Assembly: GCA_904066235.2 (NCBI GenBank)
Contig: CAJFCV020000005.1
Location: 5,327,501-5,391,500, forward strand
Direction of reading: 5' to 3'
DNA from: Bursaphelenchus xylophilus
Lineage: Eukaryota > Nematoda > Chromadorea > Rhabditida > Aphelenchoididae
DNA: 64,000 nt
The notes beneath the pieces were generated by a model. That model had not been told where the DNA came from and did no database searches. It saw only the letters and a program-made list of their open reading frames with translations. Position 1 is the stretch's first letter; every line of letters starts with the position of its first letter. Below, one piece after another: positions 19,569-31,274 of this stretch. A program made the translations under genes and the position numbers.

Positions 19569-22500
19569 ATGCAAAGAGCTGGACTGGACTGGTGGCTAGC
19601 CCAGGCAATATTATGCAGGCTGATTGGTGGGTTATATTATAGAAGATTGCTTTTACAAATATATAATTTGCAATCATCAAATATGTCGATATTGCATAAT
19701 CGGTTGGGCATTATTGTTCAATTACAGTATCCCTCGTCTCTCTGGAAGTCCTTGTCAGAAAAGAGCACACCTTAACAAAGTATGGCCTTGATCCCCTGGC
19801 CCGAAATGTGAACGGGAGTACTGTACTAGTCAATCGAATAGACCCGAACTCCCCGATTTGGATGGATGTTGATTATAAGCAGGTATGGCGTCATAATTAC
19901 GCAACTTATGACTTTTTGACGGCTTCAGAGTACCGCTGTTTATGTCGAGAATTTATTGAGGAGTGCCAACGAGGAGATAAGACTTATCTCATTGAATTCA
20001 TCAAAATATTTGGGTGTAATAAAAAGGGATGTGGCCATCGGTGAAGAGATGATTACATCTTTGGCTGTGGATTGGATCACGAACAAGTTATACATTTCGT
20101 TCGAAGCAAGTTCTCCTAGAAATTTGGGAAAAATTGAGGGTAAGAGGATCCCGAATAATATAAAATCACATTCAGCGTGCCCATTGTATTCGAATAACTA
20201 TTGTTTTCTGATCGTAGACAAAGATCTGGACAGTCTCCATTCCTTGGTTTTGGACCCTTTGGAAGGGTATATGTACTGGTTAAATCGAGTCCATAAAAGG
20301 ATCGAGAGAGCCTGGATGAATGGGAAACATCTCGACAAGCATCCTTTCCAATCAGACATATCCGAAGACGAGATCTCTGTTACAACTTCACTTACTTTGG
20401 ACTCGATCAACAAACAGATCTATTATGTTAGACATCGAGCGAGCAGAGAAAGAGCAGAGATCATTTTTTGCGACATCCATAATCGAGAATCATGCAGGAT
20501 TCTGATGGAAAATGTGAATGCTTTTTATCTGGGAGTTGTAAAAGTAAGAAACTCTGAAAGTGAATTGATTTTTCAGAATCTAATATTCTGGACTCCCATC
20601 TCAACAAACGAAGGATTCAGATTCTGCGACAAGGAATCGTGTGGGAGCAGGCAATGGGCGATCCAAGGAACTCAGGGACTCCATTCATTTCAATTAATCG
20701 ACCAGTCAATTCAACCCAATAGTAAGTTTGCAAACCCTGGTTGGATTTATTTCCAGGAACGTTGAATCCTTGCGACGTCAGGAACGGAGGCTGCAGTCAT
20801 TTTTGTCTTCTGATTCCGGGCGTTCCTTGGAGAGCTTGTGCTTGCCCGATTGGAATTCGATTGCTGGAAGATGGACTAAACTGTGATGGAAACGGAATCC
20901 AGAATCTTTTATTTGTAGGGTCAGAAGCGGGTCTATTTTATATTAGTCTTGACACTGAGGAATTTGTTCCGAAAAGAATGAATTGGAAGAATAATCGGAC
21001 TGAAGACTCGAGGATTACCTCCATCGACTATAGTCATCAGGATCATAAGGTTTATTGGTTGGATAAAGAGAGTAGTCAGATTAGGAGGGCCCGTCTTTAT
21101 GATAATCAATATGAAGTAAGTCATCGAAATTTTTAAGTTATTCTCAGGTGTTGCCGTTGTCACCGGATCAAGTCAAATTTATCGATGGAATAATCGTTGA
21201 CTCGGCTGGCCAGAACCTTATTTGGCTCGATTCCTTCAATGGCCGCATTGAACTGGTCCACCTTGGTGACAGAACAGAAAATTATCATGTCCAAGTCATC
21301 TTATCCAAAGATTTATTTCGTCCCAAATCGCTGGTTCTCTCTCAAAATCATTTATTTTATATAAATCATTGGAATAATGAAGAAAGGATCGAGAGAATAT
21401 GGATGGATGGGACTCATCGCTCTATACTCTACAGAACCTTAGCTCCGGCATCCATTTCAGCGTTATGCGTAGATCCAATTGAGAGGAAAATCTACTTTAC
21501 TGATAAGGAAAAGTCGACTTTATCGAGTATTGAATGGAATGGAGAAGATGAGAGGGTGCTGGCGGAAGACCTTAAACATCCACACCAGATGTCCAAGGTG
21601 GGACCAACTTTGTTTTTGAACTCGTTGGCTGGAAGATCAGTGATCAGATTAAGGATGTTTGAAAATAGGATAACAAGATCTGAATTGGGGCAGTCCATTT
21701 ATGGGCAGATGGCACTTAAAGGAGTTGCACTAACGGAGGAAAAGAAATATAACGAGGAATGCAGAGAGTGCGGACACATTTGTCTGGAATTGTAAGCGAT
21801 TCTCATATATATGTGTGTGTATTGCTTTAGTGTTTTTATTCTAATACAAGAGTTTTTTTAGACCAACTAACACTGTAAGATGTTTATGTGGAGATGGTTT
21901 TGAGCTAAGCGTGGATAAAAAACACTGCTCCAGAATAAAATCTTTTATTCTTTTGTCATCATCAAATATTCACGGTCTCTTTCGACTGTCTGCTAGGAAT
22001 TCTGAAGACAGAGCATCTCTTTTGCCTCTTCAGAATATTGGCAACATCAAGTCGTTGACCTATGACACCAAAAGAAATCAATTATACCTGATTTCGGATC
22101 ATCTTGAAAAGAAAAACTCAAATTTTCAACTAACTTTATTCGATTTAAATAAGAATCAAGGACGGATTCTGATGGATTCGAGGGATTTGAGATTCATTTC
22201 GAATATGATTTTGGATGAAAATACTCAAAATATTTTTTGGCAAGTTACATAAAAAATATTTTTTATTATTTTAGGGTGAATACATTACTGAAAAGAATTG
22301 AAGTCTTCAATCCCCGAAATCACGTTCGATTATCATTAGTGTGGAAGGAAATAGAACCCCTAGATATTACTCTTGACTTACGCAGTAATCTTCTCATCTA
22401 TTCAAATAGCTACGGCGATTGTTTTAAGATCATGGTAAGTCTTTAATTTTGATGACAATTTTATTTCCAGAAACTCTTCCTCAATAATCCCCGAGCTATT

Positions 22501-25500
22501 CCGGTTACTGTAATCGAAATGCCCGATCCAATAACTGCTCTTTCGTTGGATAAAAAGACAGGGTTTATTGTATTCAGCATGTCCAAGGAAGTATATTCTG
22601 TTGGTTTGAATGGCCAAGATCTCAAAAAATTGTTCAAATCAGCCAGTGAAATTAACAAAATTTCAATGCATCAGTCGTTTACGTACTTCCACAACCGTAC
22701 TGATAACACTCTTCGAAGATTTGATTTGTCTCGAAAGATTACCGATGTTGTTCATGAAGATGTAAAAGATGTTAATATCCTCTCTGTAGTCAGCTTAGAA
22801 GACGGGAAAATACAAAAATCGGAGGATCTCTTACAATGCGAATTGGAATCAGAATCCAAAAATTGCATTTGTCTGAAAGAAAAAGATAAATTCGAATGTA
22901 AATGTGGAGATCAGTACGAATATGATGACATAACAGACGAATGTGTTGGTAAGCACCTTGAAGAATATAAATACTTTCAGAACCCTTTAAATTTGTTCTT
23001 CTCTCCGTGAAAGACTATTTTCTTCGGTTCAAAATCCGGGATGACACAAAAACGGATGAGGCTGATGACAAATCTCCATTCACATTACTCTCTATCGATA
23101 ATGTTGGCCAACCCTTGGCCATTGCGTTTGATTTATATTCCAAGAACAGATACATCTATTGGATCGATGGTTTTGACAGAAATGGCGCGGATCTGAAGAG
23201 ATCTTCTGATATAATTCGACAACAGCACACTTCACACCTCAATTTAAACAAGGACTCCAATTGTTCCCAATTATTTGATGTTGTTGTGGATTACATCGGC
23301 AGACAGTTGTTTGTTTCTTGTATTCATGACAGAAATGATCCTGCTTCTTATATTCATTTGTGGAAGATTAAAGTAAGCAAAACTACAGTAATCTAATTGA
23401 ATATTCAGGAGAATGATGAGCTTCAATACATTGGGAAAGTGGTCGATGGATCAACAAGGTCTCCCATTACTCATTTACTCCCCGCGCCGAGAAAAATTGC
23501 GGTTTTTAACAGGTTAAAGTAAGAATTTACTTATCTGACGATATAATTATTGTGCAGAATCTTTTTTTACACCGATGAAAATCCCGAATTGGAGCATCCA
23601 ATCGTCGTCCGCTGTAATCTGGATGGCCGAAATTGTCAGCCAGCTGTAACGGAAGGTCTAAATTTCCATCAAATAAGATTGCAAAGTGATCTCACTACGT
23701 ATTCTTTTCTCTATACTGCTGCCGATGGGATCTGGTCTAAGGATGTCTACCTTGAGCATGATCTCCAACATCATCTCAATACGAGATCTCACAATTCAGC
23801 CCAAATATCTTCGATTGCGCCTTTGAATGATAAGACTATTCTTTTTACAGCCTCGTCTTTCTCCAAATACGATGAAAATATATATATTTTACATAAGAAT
23901 TCTTCTATGACGTCATTTGGTTCAATCAAGGCAGTCGATTGGATTCAAAATCTCGACAAATTCGGGAAAGGAAAGATGAATTTGTTGACTGTGGGCAATC
24001 AAAACACCCTGAATGAGCCGTTCGAATGGGAAATCAACACGAATCCTTGCTCCAGCCAATCCTGTTCTCATATTTGCACTCTACAATACAATCAACGGAG
24101 TGATAATCGATGGAGTTACGGGTGTTTGTGCCCGTTGGGGTACAGTAAGATTAAACAAAAGTAAGCTTAAAATAGAATTAACTATATCGGTTGAAGCAAC
24201 AATGTTTGTGAAGCAAATTTAATCTGCAAACATTGGGAATTCCCTTGTCAAAATGGCCAACAATGTATCCACATCTCGAAGAAATGTGACGGATGGAATG
24301 ATTGCAATGATCAGAGTGATGAAAGCCCCTTAAAATGTAATGCCAAAAAGTCTAGCAACATCTCCATGGACTGGGTTTGTGATGACCGACAAGGCTCGAT
24401 CAAGAAACACAAGGTAATCAATTTTCTAGATTATTCATCATTTAAGTGTATAAGATCCAAACATATTTAGTTATGCGACGGTCACTCCGATTGTTCCGAT
24501 GGTTCGGATGAAGTGTACTGTAGATGTTCTGAGCCTTCGAAACAGTTCGATTGTATGCTATGGACCTATTCTCATACCACAATGGACGATGGATGTATAT
24601 CGAGATCAACGATATGTGATGGAAAGAAAGATTGCATCAATGGAGTCGACGAGAGTAGACAAGTAAGAGGACCACTGTAACTGTCACCCTTTTAGTTGTG
24701 CAATCTTCTGACATCGGAACCACCATCGTTATTGGAATTACTGTCCAAAGGACGAGGTTCATTGCTGTTGATGCTCGCTGCAATCGTCTTCTTCATAATG
24801 GTCGTACTGTGCATTACTTGTTTTGTTTATAAAAGAGAATGGAGTAGTCGAAGATACGATCGAAATGGGACAAGACAAGTGTTATTAGGACCTTCTCAAC
24901 ATAATACCGATGCCAAATTGGTCCTCTCTCACCACAATCAAACAAGCATGGTGGAGGTATGCAGTCAATATATATGTTATACATAACGTCATTTATATCT
25001 GATTAAGTAATGTTTTAGGTGGCTCTCCGAACCTTTTCTCCCTCAAATCAAGTCCCCATCTACTCCCCACCCATCCAATCTTGTACCCTGAGGCCATATC
25101 ATCATCCTCCGGCCCACCAGCCATCTCTTCATTACCGAACTCTTCCAAGACATATCCCAACTCATGTCAATTCATACGAAATGGAACCTTTATATTATGG
25201 AGTCCGAAGTGGAGCGGGGGAAGATCTGGCCACACTGGTTCCAGCCTCGGCCTCTTCGATCACAGGAGTCAGTTCCGGCCTTCTTCCTCCACCTCAGTTT
25301 GTATATGACCGGCGATTCTATGCACCTCCACCCTCAGCCGCCAGTCTTTCCACATACGGCGTTGTCAAAGCAGCTGATATTAGACCAAATTATGAGATAA
25401 ACAATAGTGGAGCGACTCAGGCATCCACTAGTACTCGACCCCAAAGATCAAAAAGGAGGACGAGGAAGAAGAATTTGAGGAATGCGGGGAATAAGAAATC

Positions 25501-25555
25501 ATCCACTTCCAGGGATCCCCCACCACCTTATTCATCAACGAGTGATGAAGACTAA
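19569..25555 (+). CDS. LRP5/6: LRP5/6 (arrow)-type Wnt co-receptor
   Basis: Seventeen exons join in frame to 1755 aa: 19569-19626, 19728-19882, 19929-20139, 20176-20543, 20577-20721, 20757-21115, 21148-21791, 21862-22239, 22275-22434, 22471-22948, 22981-23372, 23409-23518, 23558-24160, 24197-24413, 24471-24662, 24696-24956, 25019-25555. Layout: hydrophobic start; four YWTD-type propellers (about residues 30-310, 365-630, 675-930, 1000-1315), each followed by an EGF module (first: NPCDVRNGGCSHFCLL, CACPIGIRLLEDG); three LDLa repeats (CDGWNDCNDQSDE, CDGHSDCSDGSDE, CDGKKDCINGVDE); membrane segment about 1512-1536; about 220-residue tail ending RDPPPPYSSTSDED. This order is that of LRP5/6, not LRP1/2 or LRP4. 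The tail has PPPSAAS and PPPPYSS where LRP6 has PPPSPxS. The first two exons (signal peptide) are the least certain. Confidence 0.9.
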
Positions 25556-25589
25556 ATTTACATAATACATTAACAATCATCCTTCGGCA

Positions 25590-25595
25590 AATAAA
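25590..25595 (+). terminator. Polyadenylation signal of LRP5/6 gene
   Basis: AATAAA occurs 35 nt after the stop codon. The DDX47 gene ends on the opposite strand about 120 bp further on, so the genes converge. Confidence 0.55.
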
Positions 25596-25713
25596 ACGGG
25601 TACAATAAATTTTCTATCAACAACAAAAAACAAACCCTAGCAGTCATTTTCGTTTTATTAGCGATTCATAACAAGAGCAACAAAAACAAAGGTTCAACAA
25701 TTTGTAACGTAAT

Positions 25714-27353
25714 TTACCGCCTTCCTTTAAACTTTTTCTTTTTTGCATTGACATCATCCCCTCCTTTTGCCCTCTTTTGTCCCTCATTTGTCTCTTTATA
25801 CCGCTGGGCTGCATGTCTGATGGCTTGGGTCACATGTTCCACCAGAGGCATTATATCATCATGAGATACCTTGAATTCATCCAACTTCTTCCCAAGATTC
25901 GATTCCACGTTCTGATAAATCTCCACATCATATTGTGTTACAATTGTGATTGCAACGCCAGCTTTCCCAGCACGAGCAGTTCTTCCCACCCTGTGAATAT
26001 AATCCTTTGAATTTGTGGGCACATCATAGTTGATAACAACGTCCACATTGGCAATATCCAGACCTAAACGATAAAAACCAAAAATGGAAAATTGAAAATA
26101 CCCCTCGAAGCGACATCAGTGCACACCAGAACAGAACAATCCTTTGCTTTAAACTTATTCAAAGCTCCAATTCTAGCCGGTTGATTCATTTGTCCATGCA
26201 AGGCGATGGAAGTGAATCCAAGATGCCTCAACATAAAGGCGATCTTCATTACTGATGCACACGTACTGCAGAAGATGATTACCGTGTTTCCGCGTTTTTC
26301 ATTCAACATGTGAACAAGATATGGTTCCTAAATAATACGTATAATAAAGTCATCCATCATGCGTCCCGACTTTTCGGATCAACGACAGTTCGGGTCAACA
26401 CAAATCATTAGCAACAATGCATACCTTATACTTGAAGGGGATAAATAAATAATATTGTTTCAGTTGATCCACGGTCTGATATTTACTGCTGGAAATTTCA
26501 ACTTTGACTGGATTCTTAAGAGACGCTCTTTCCAATTTGGATACTTTTTGAGTCATTGTAGCAGAAAACAAGAAAGTTCGTCTGTTCTTGGGAGACGCTT
26601 TCAAAATTTTTTCCAATTCAACCTCAAAATCCATATTCAAAATTCGGTCAGCTTCATCCATTACAAGATATTGAATACTGCGAAGATTAAATCCTTTGGT
26701 GTTCTCCAAATGATCCACCAACCGGCCAGGAGTAGCTAAAGAACGAGGCTTATTTACAAAGTTATAAGTGACCTACCCACGACAATGTGGGGTCTCTTCG
26801 CCAAAGACAAGGCCTGTGTGGCCATATCGATTCCTCCAACGACCACAGCTACTGTCAGTCCAATCGCGGAGCCAAGAGCTGTGAACTGTTCGGCGATTTG
26901 AATCGCCAATTCTCTGGTTGGGGATAAAACTAATCCAAAGTTCCTTTGGGGATTTTCCATTAACGCTTGTAGAATTGGAAGGGCGAAGGCTCCAGTTTTA
27001 CCCGACCTAATCATACATAGATAATTTGATGGACAACGTACCCTGTCTCAGCCAAAGCAATCACATCACTTCCTTTCAAGGCCGGTGGAATCGAGGCCAA
27101 CTGAATCTTGGTCGGATTCTTCCATCCAACTCGTTCACACGCTTCACATAGTGGTTCACATAAGCCCTAAAATAATATTAAAATTCAAGATGTTGAAACA
27201 TTCACTTACGAGGTCCTTGAAGGTTTTATCCTCCTCGTTACCTTCATCACAGCCATCAGTCTGCTTGTTATCCTCAGTTTTCGGTTCCTCCTCGGATTCA
27301 GATCCGCTGACTTCTTCTTCAGAAGAATCCTCAAAGTTCTCGTTGTCAGACAT
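25714..27353 (-). CDS. DDX47: DEAD-box RNA helicase DDX47/Rrp3
   Basis: Six exons (27353-27210, 27166-27042, 27006-26777, 26735-26425, 26327-26102, 26063-25714) give 461 aa. After an acidic N-terminus come the Q motif ([14 protein letters not shown]), [44 protein letters not shown], then [23 protein letters not shown] and [10 protein letters not shown], so all core helicase motifs are present. [20 protein letters not shown] and the basic tail KKKKFKGRR fit DDX47, a nucleolar helicase for 18S rRNA processing. The start is 167 bp from the divergent mrpl-33 start, implying a shared promoter. Confidence 0.96.
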
Positions 27354-27520
27354 TGGTAAAGTTAAATTTTAACACTCAATAATAGAAGATAACAGATTTT
27401 GGAAAATTCTAGTGAAAATTATAGATAATAGGGCGCAGTTAAAACGGGGTAGGGCGCACTTTGCGGAAGACTGCAACTGCAAAGAAAGATTTTGATGGAA
27501 TTTTTTGTCGGATATTAGAA

Positions 27521-27803
27521 ATGGGGGCAAAATCGCGGTAAGTACAGTGAATATATATTGTAAATGATTTTAGATATTTACTAGTTCAACTTAAAAGCGT
27601 GATCAGTGGCTCGACGAGAGTATGGGTCCGAGAGAGAGCAGGAGAAAAGGTCCAGAAGATCTTATTCGATCCAGCCCGTAAGTCCACTTTTATTTTATTA
27701 TTCTGTTTTAGTGGGGATGGATGTTCTGTTCACTGAGAACGACAAGATCAAAGGAAAGGCTGATCTCAAACCCCATGTTAAAAAGATGTACGGTCTTGCG
27801 TGA
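27521..27803 (+). CDS. mrpl-33: Mitochondrial ribosomal protein bL33m
   Basis: Three exons, 27521-27537, 27574-27677 and 27712-27803, give only 70 aa: MGAKSRYLLVQLKSVISGST, then REKA-like RERAGEKVQKILFDPALG, then VLFTENDKIKG and a tail ending KKMYGLA. The AKSR..LV..S..GS start, the Y/FDP and the VLFxExKKI-like end match bL33m of the mitochondrial large subunit. The first exon is only 17 nt. The ATG lies two bases after GATATTAG. The next gene starts 115 bp downstream on the same strand, so the two may be an operon. Confidence 0.85.
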
Positions 27804-27815
27804 CATTCGTTAGGT

Positions 27816-27821
27816 AATAAA
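27816..27821 (+). terminator. Polyadenylation signal between mrpl-33 and SRP receptor beta
   Basis: AATAAA 13 nt after the mrpl-33 stop, followed by a second AATAAA; the downstream ATG is about 100 nt further on, the usual spacing inside nematode operons. Confidence 0.6.
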
Positions 27822-27918
27822 TAATAAAACTCCAAAGAACGTTTCTCGACTATCTGGATGTTCCATAAACATGCCTTCATGATTTCCTTTGCTTTTTCTT
27901 GTTATTACATTCATTTAG

Positions 27919-29080
27919 ATGGAATCTAACCAGGAAGAAAGCCGTGAACATGTGGAACATGGGTTCCATAAAGTTATTCAAGGTGTGGATGTTGATTTGA
28001 GCTATACCAGTCTGGCATTGCCGTTTATTATTGGACTTGTTGCCATTTTATTGACCTTGGTCGTCTTTCTGAGGAAGAAGAAGAGCCGGAATACTGTCCT
28101 GATCCTTGGGCTCAGTGATTCCGGAAAAACGTTCATCTTTTCCAAATTTTTGGGACAAGGTAAATTAAAAATAGGGTTGTTAATTTGACGGTTTTTTCAG
28201 TCTGACGTCAAATTGGCGTCATTTTCGTCACTTTTGGCTAAATTGAAAGTTCTAACATACGAAGCTTTCAAAGTTAACGTAGGCTGTAATGAATACCATT
28301 TAAATTAGTCGTAAGTAGTTTACTTCATCGGTCGTTTTGACAAGAAAGTTACTAAAAATTTTAAATTACCGCAAAAAAGACTTCAATTTGACATGAAGAA
28401 AATGACGGCAATTTGACAACGTGACTGACCGTCAAGTTGTCGACCCTAATCCAAAAACCCATTTGGCCGGAAACTTTTGATTGTTAGGTTCTGACTGGGA
28501 ATGTTACAAGTCAATGACCGAGAACAAAGCGACGGTCGATGATGTCAACAACAAACCCACAGAATTGGTCGATTTCCCTGGTGCCGAACGATTGCGGTCC
28601 TTGTTGTTCGAAACATGGCTCGGCCGAGTAATTCCCTTTCTTTTTTTGTATATTTGTTTAGAATGTCGGACAAATCCGTCGCATCCTCTTTCTTATTGAC
28701 AGCGACAGCTTCACAAAGAAAGCCAGAGACATCGCCGAGTTTCTTCATGATGTTTTATTTGCTGCTGATCAAATCCCTATCCTAATTTGCTGCAATAAAC
28801 AAGATCTGGACACGGCCAAGTCATCCAAAGCTATTCGAACCCTTTTGGAAAAGGTAAGAGACGTGAATCACAGTTTGATTACTCATTTCAGGAGCTAGGG
28901 CTGGTTTGCCAAACTCGGAACCGAACATTGGAATCAACGGCCGAGACCACAGTCCGATCTCTTAGCCCTGAAGGAGAGTTTTCGTGGTCAAAATTCTCTG
29001 GAAATGTGGAATTTAAGGACCTTTCGGCTTTGGATGAGGATCAGTTGGATGGGGTTCATCAGTGGATTATCTCTCCTTGA
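27919..29080 (+). CDS. SRPRB: Signal recognition particle receptor subunit beta
   Basis: Exons 27919-28159, 28488-28627, 28662-28853 and 28892-29080 give 253 aa. A membrane anchor (LALPFIIGLVAILLTLVVFL) is followed by a small-GTPase fold: P-loop GLSDSGKT, VDFPGAERLR (switch II, DxPG), FLIDSDSFTKKARDIAEFLH, the NKQD guanine-binding motif, LEKELGLVCQTRNRTLEST and the C-terminal VEFKDLSALDE. This protein anchors the SRP receptor alpha subunit to the rough ER. The start codon directly follows CATTCATTTAG, a strong trans-splice acceptor. The first intron is enlarged by a MITE. Confidence 0.93.
28174..28447. mobile_element. MITE family C in the SRPRB first intron
   Basis: Left end AGGGTTGTTAATTTGACGG; the right end reversed is AGGGTCGACAACTTGACGGT. 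Inner text TTTTCGTCACTTTTGGCTAA and TGACGGCAATTTGACAACGT recurs at 14399 and 58372. No coding capacity. Confidence 0.7.
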
Positions 29081-29225
29081 TTTTGTTTCTTTTTTGTTAA
29101 ATTATCATAATTTATTTTCGGGATAAAAGATGGCTGCAAATCTTTTTCGATGGCGTTCCTCTAGACATAATTTAAAAAATATTCCTTGTTTGTCTTAACA
29201 GACCGTTTTCTCTGTTATTCTTCTA

Positions 29226-30020
29226 ACGAGGGAATGGTCTGAACTTCCCCCAGCGTTTGGGAAAACGACTAGTACAGGTGGATAGAGCATGTCAACTTTG
29301 GTAAAAAGAGCCATTTTCCAGCTGCGGAATAAGCCCGGCCGACGAGAAAAATCGACCGAAAGTTCCACAAAAATTTCCTCTTTCTCTTCCCTCGGAAAAG
29401 AAGAGCGGTGTCCAGTGGTTCGGTTAGCCGAGTGGGTAAAGCATCCGCTCGGTATTCTTTTGGGGGTTGGTTCGATTCCGGGGTCTCGCGAAGGACCATG
29501 ATAAGGCTTTGATGAGCAAGATCAAACTCTAACAACCCAAAAAAATATTTTGCCATTTTTATACGTTTTATAGGGGAATTATACCAAACATATAATCGTC
29601 AAAAAATGAATTTTTTGGGTGCTTCCGAACCTTCAAAGCGATGGAATGTCGAAGTTATACTTGTTTGGTGATAGACTTGACTTTGAAAAAGGCAAAATAA
29701 TTTTTTCTGGGTTGCTAGAGTTTGATCTTACTCATCAAAGCCTTATCACGGTCCTTCGCGAGACCCCGGAATCGAACCAACCCCCAAAAGAATATCGAGC
29801 GGACGCTTTATCCACTCGGCTAACCGAACCACTGGACACCGCTCTTCTTTTCCGAGGGAAGAGAAAGAGAAATTTTTGTGGAACTTTCGGTCGATTTTTC
29901 TCGTCGGCCGGGCTTATTCCGCAGCTGGAAAATGGCTCTTTTTACCAAAGTTGACATGCTCTATCCACCTGTACTAGTCGTTTTCCCAAACGCTGGGGGA
30001 AGTTCAGACCATTCCCTCGT
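29226..30020. repeat. Foldback element carrying tRNA-like Pol III boxes in both arms
   Basis: The ends ACGAGGGAATGGTCTGAACT and AGTTCAGACCATTCCCTCGT are perfect inverted repeats, and arms of about 325 bp match closely, with a spacer of about 140 bp. Each arm holds a sequence with an A box (TAGCCGAGTGG) and a B box (GGTTCGATTCC): 29423-29480 on plus and its mirror near 29765-29825 on minus. It resembles a SINE duplicated head to head. Confidence 0.75.
29409..29499 (+). other. tRNA-like sequence (Pol III A and B boxes), probably SINE or tRNA pseudogene
   Basis: GGTTAGCCGAGTGGGTAAAG resembles a tRNA D-arm and GGTTCGATTCC a T-arm, about 40 nt apart. The T stem pairs poorly and I could not fold a good acceptor stem, so a working tRNA is unlikely. 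The same sequence recurs inverted near 29750-29840. Confidence 0.5.
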
Positions 30021-31136
30021 AAGCTTTATTTTGTTATAAGAATTGGATAATAGCTTATATTACAGTTATCAATCATCATTCTAATCCCCGTGAAGAAGAC
30101 CCTGAGGGCAACAACTTTGACATCAAGTTTATTGCGCAATCGGTATTTCAAAACCTCAAATTAATTCCTCTGTTAAACAAGGACTTCGATAATTGTTTTC
30201 CAGAATAAAGGCATCACCAGTCCGGGCGGACCTTCTCCTTCCCTTCCAATCATATTTTTCGATTACTCATCGGTCCGAATTCTCCTTCTCCGTTGCTTTG
30301 ACATTCTCTATATTTGTACTTTAAAATGTAACATTTTATTAATTATAATTTAAAATTTACTTGAATCTTAACCCCATTTATGGCACGCCAGGCACGCGTT
30401 AGGAACGTCGACGGGGATGTTACTTCACCCATCCTAGAGCTCTGTTTATTTTAATTCCGTCCAATTTGATCGGGGATTTTCTTATTTGGGGGCGCGAGTG
30501 TTTTAACCGAAGGTCAGTCTCCCTTCTTCGTCAGACAGGAGGGTGGACTGCGCAGGTATGGGGATGTGTATACGCGGTCACTTCACATGCGGTTAGAAGA
30601 TATGTGGAGATCTAAACGAACGCTCCTTTTCAATTCCAGTCAACTGACAGTCGATAAGAATGTTTTTGTTGCTCGCTTGATAACAAAAGGAGTTCTTTCA
30701 TTGCCAATTACATTCAATCAGGGTGTGGTTGTAATTGATCTCAATTTACATTAGACTTCCCCCTCCCCCTTTTCTTAATTCGATTTGCCCCGAAAAGCGA
30801 ATTATATCTTATAAAATTTACACGAAATAGTAAAGCACACCCAAATTTTATGTTTTATTGTTACACTATTCCATGCACTCTGAGCGTTCTAACCTGCGGA
30901 CGCCTAGAATAATATTTTTTCTCTAGGGAAAACGCCCTCGCCTGAATGAATGTAGTTTTAATACATCTAACAGAGGGAAATTACCCCCCTTTTGGCCTCG
31001 AAATGTCGGAGTTCGACTTCGTGAACTTCCGTAGTAACCGACGACGAGGAGAAAATGACACGCAAAGCCGGCCCTATTATATTATAGATTCTGTCTTCAT
31101 GCTCTTTCGAATTCACGTAAGCTAATATCCGTGATG
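30021..31136. other. Intergenic, one doubtful exon
   Basis: A stretch near 30063-30145 could read SNPREEDPEGNNFDIKFIAQ and be joined to about 30205, but the donor is poor and no start or family is apparent. Nothing else is supported. Confidence 0.3.
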
Positions 31137-31274
31137 TTAAAGTACGCACTTCCGCTAAGCCAAAATTGGCTTTCTCCCAGCAAAGAAATTTTTCGTTGCG
31201 GGACCCGCAATCGGTGGGCGTGTCAATAAAAATAAAAATACTTTTGGGTATTCCAATGTAAAACTGTTGTTCGA

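Noticed and set aside
19320..19775. 151-codon frame as the true LRP5/6 N-terminus
   Set aside because: It runs past the GTGGGT donor at 19627 and out of the propeller frame; the ATG at 19569 with a splice to 19728 keeps the frame.
29409..29499. A functional tRNA gene
   Set aside because: A and B boxes are good, but the T stem pairs poorly, no acceptor stem could be drawn, and the sequence is part of an inverted repeat.
30063..30330. Two-exon gene fragment (REEDPEGNNFDIKF)
   Set aside because: Poor donor, no start codon and no recognised family; left as a doubtful exon only.
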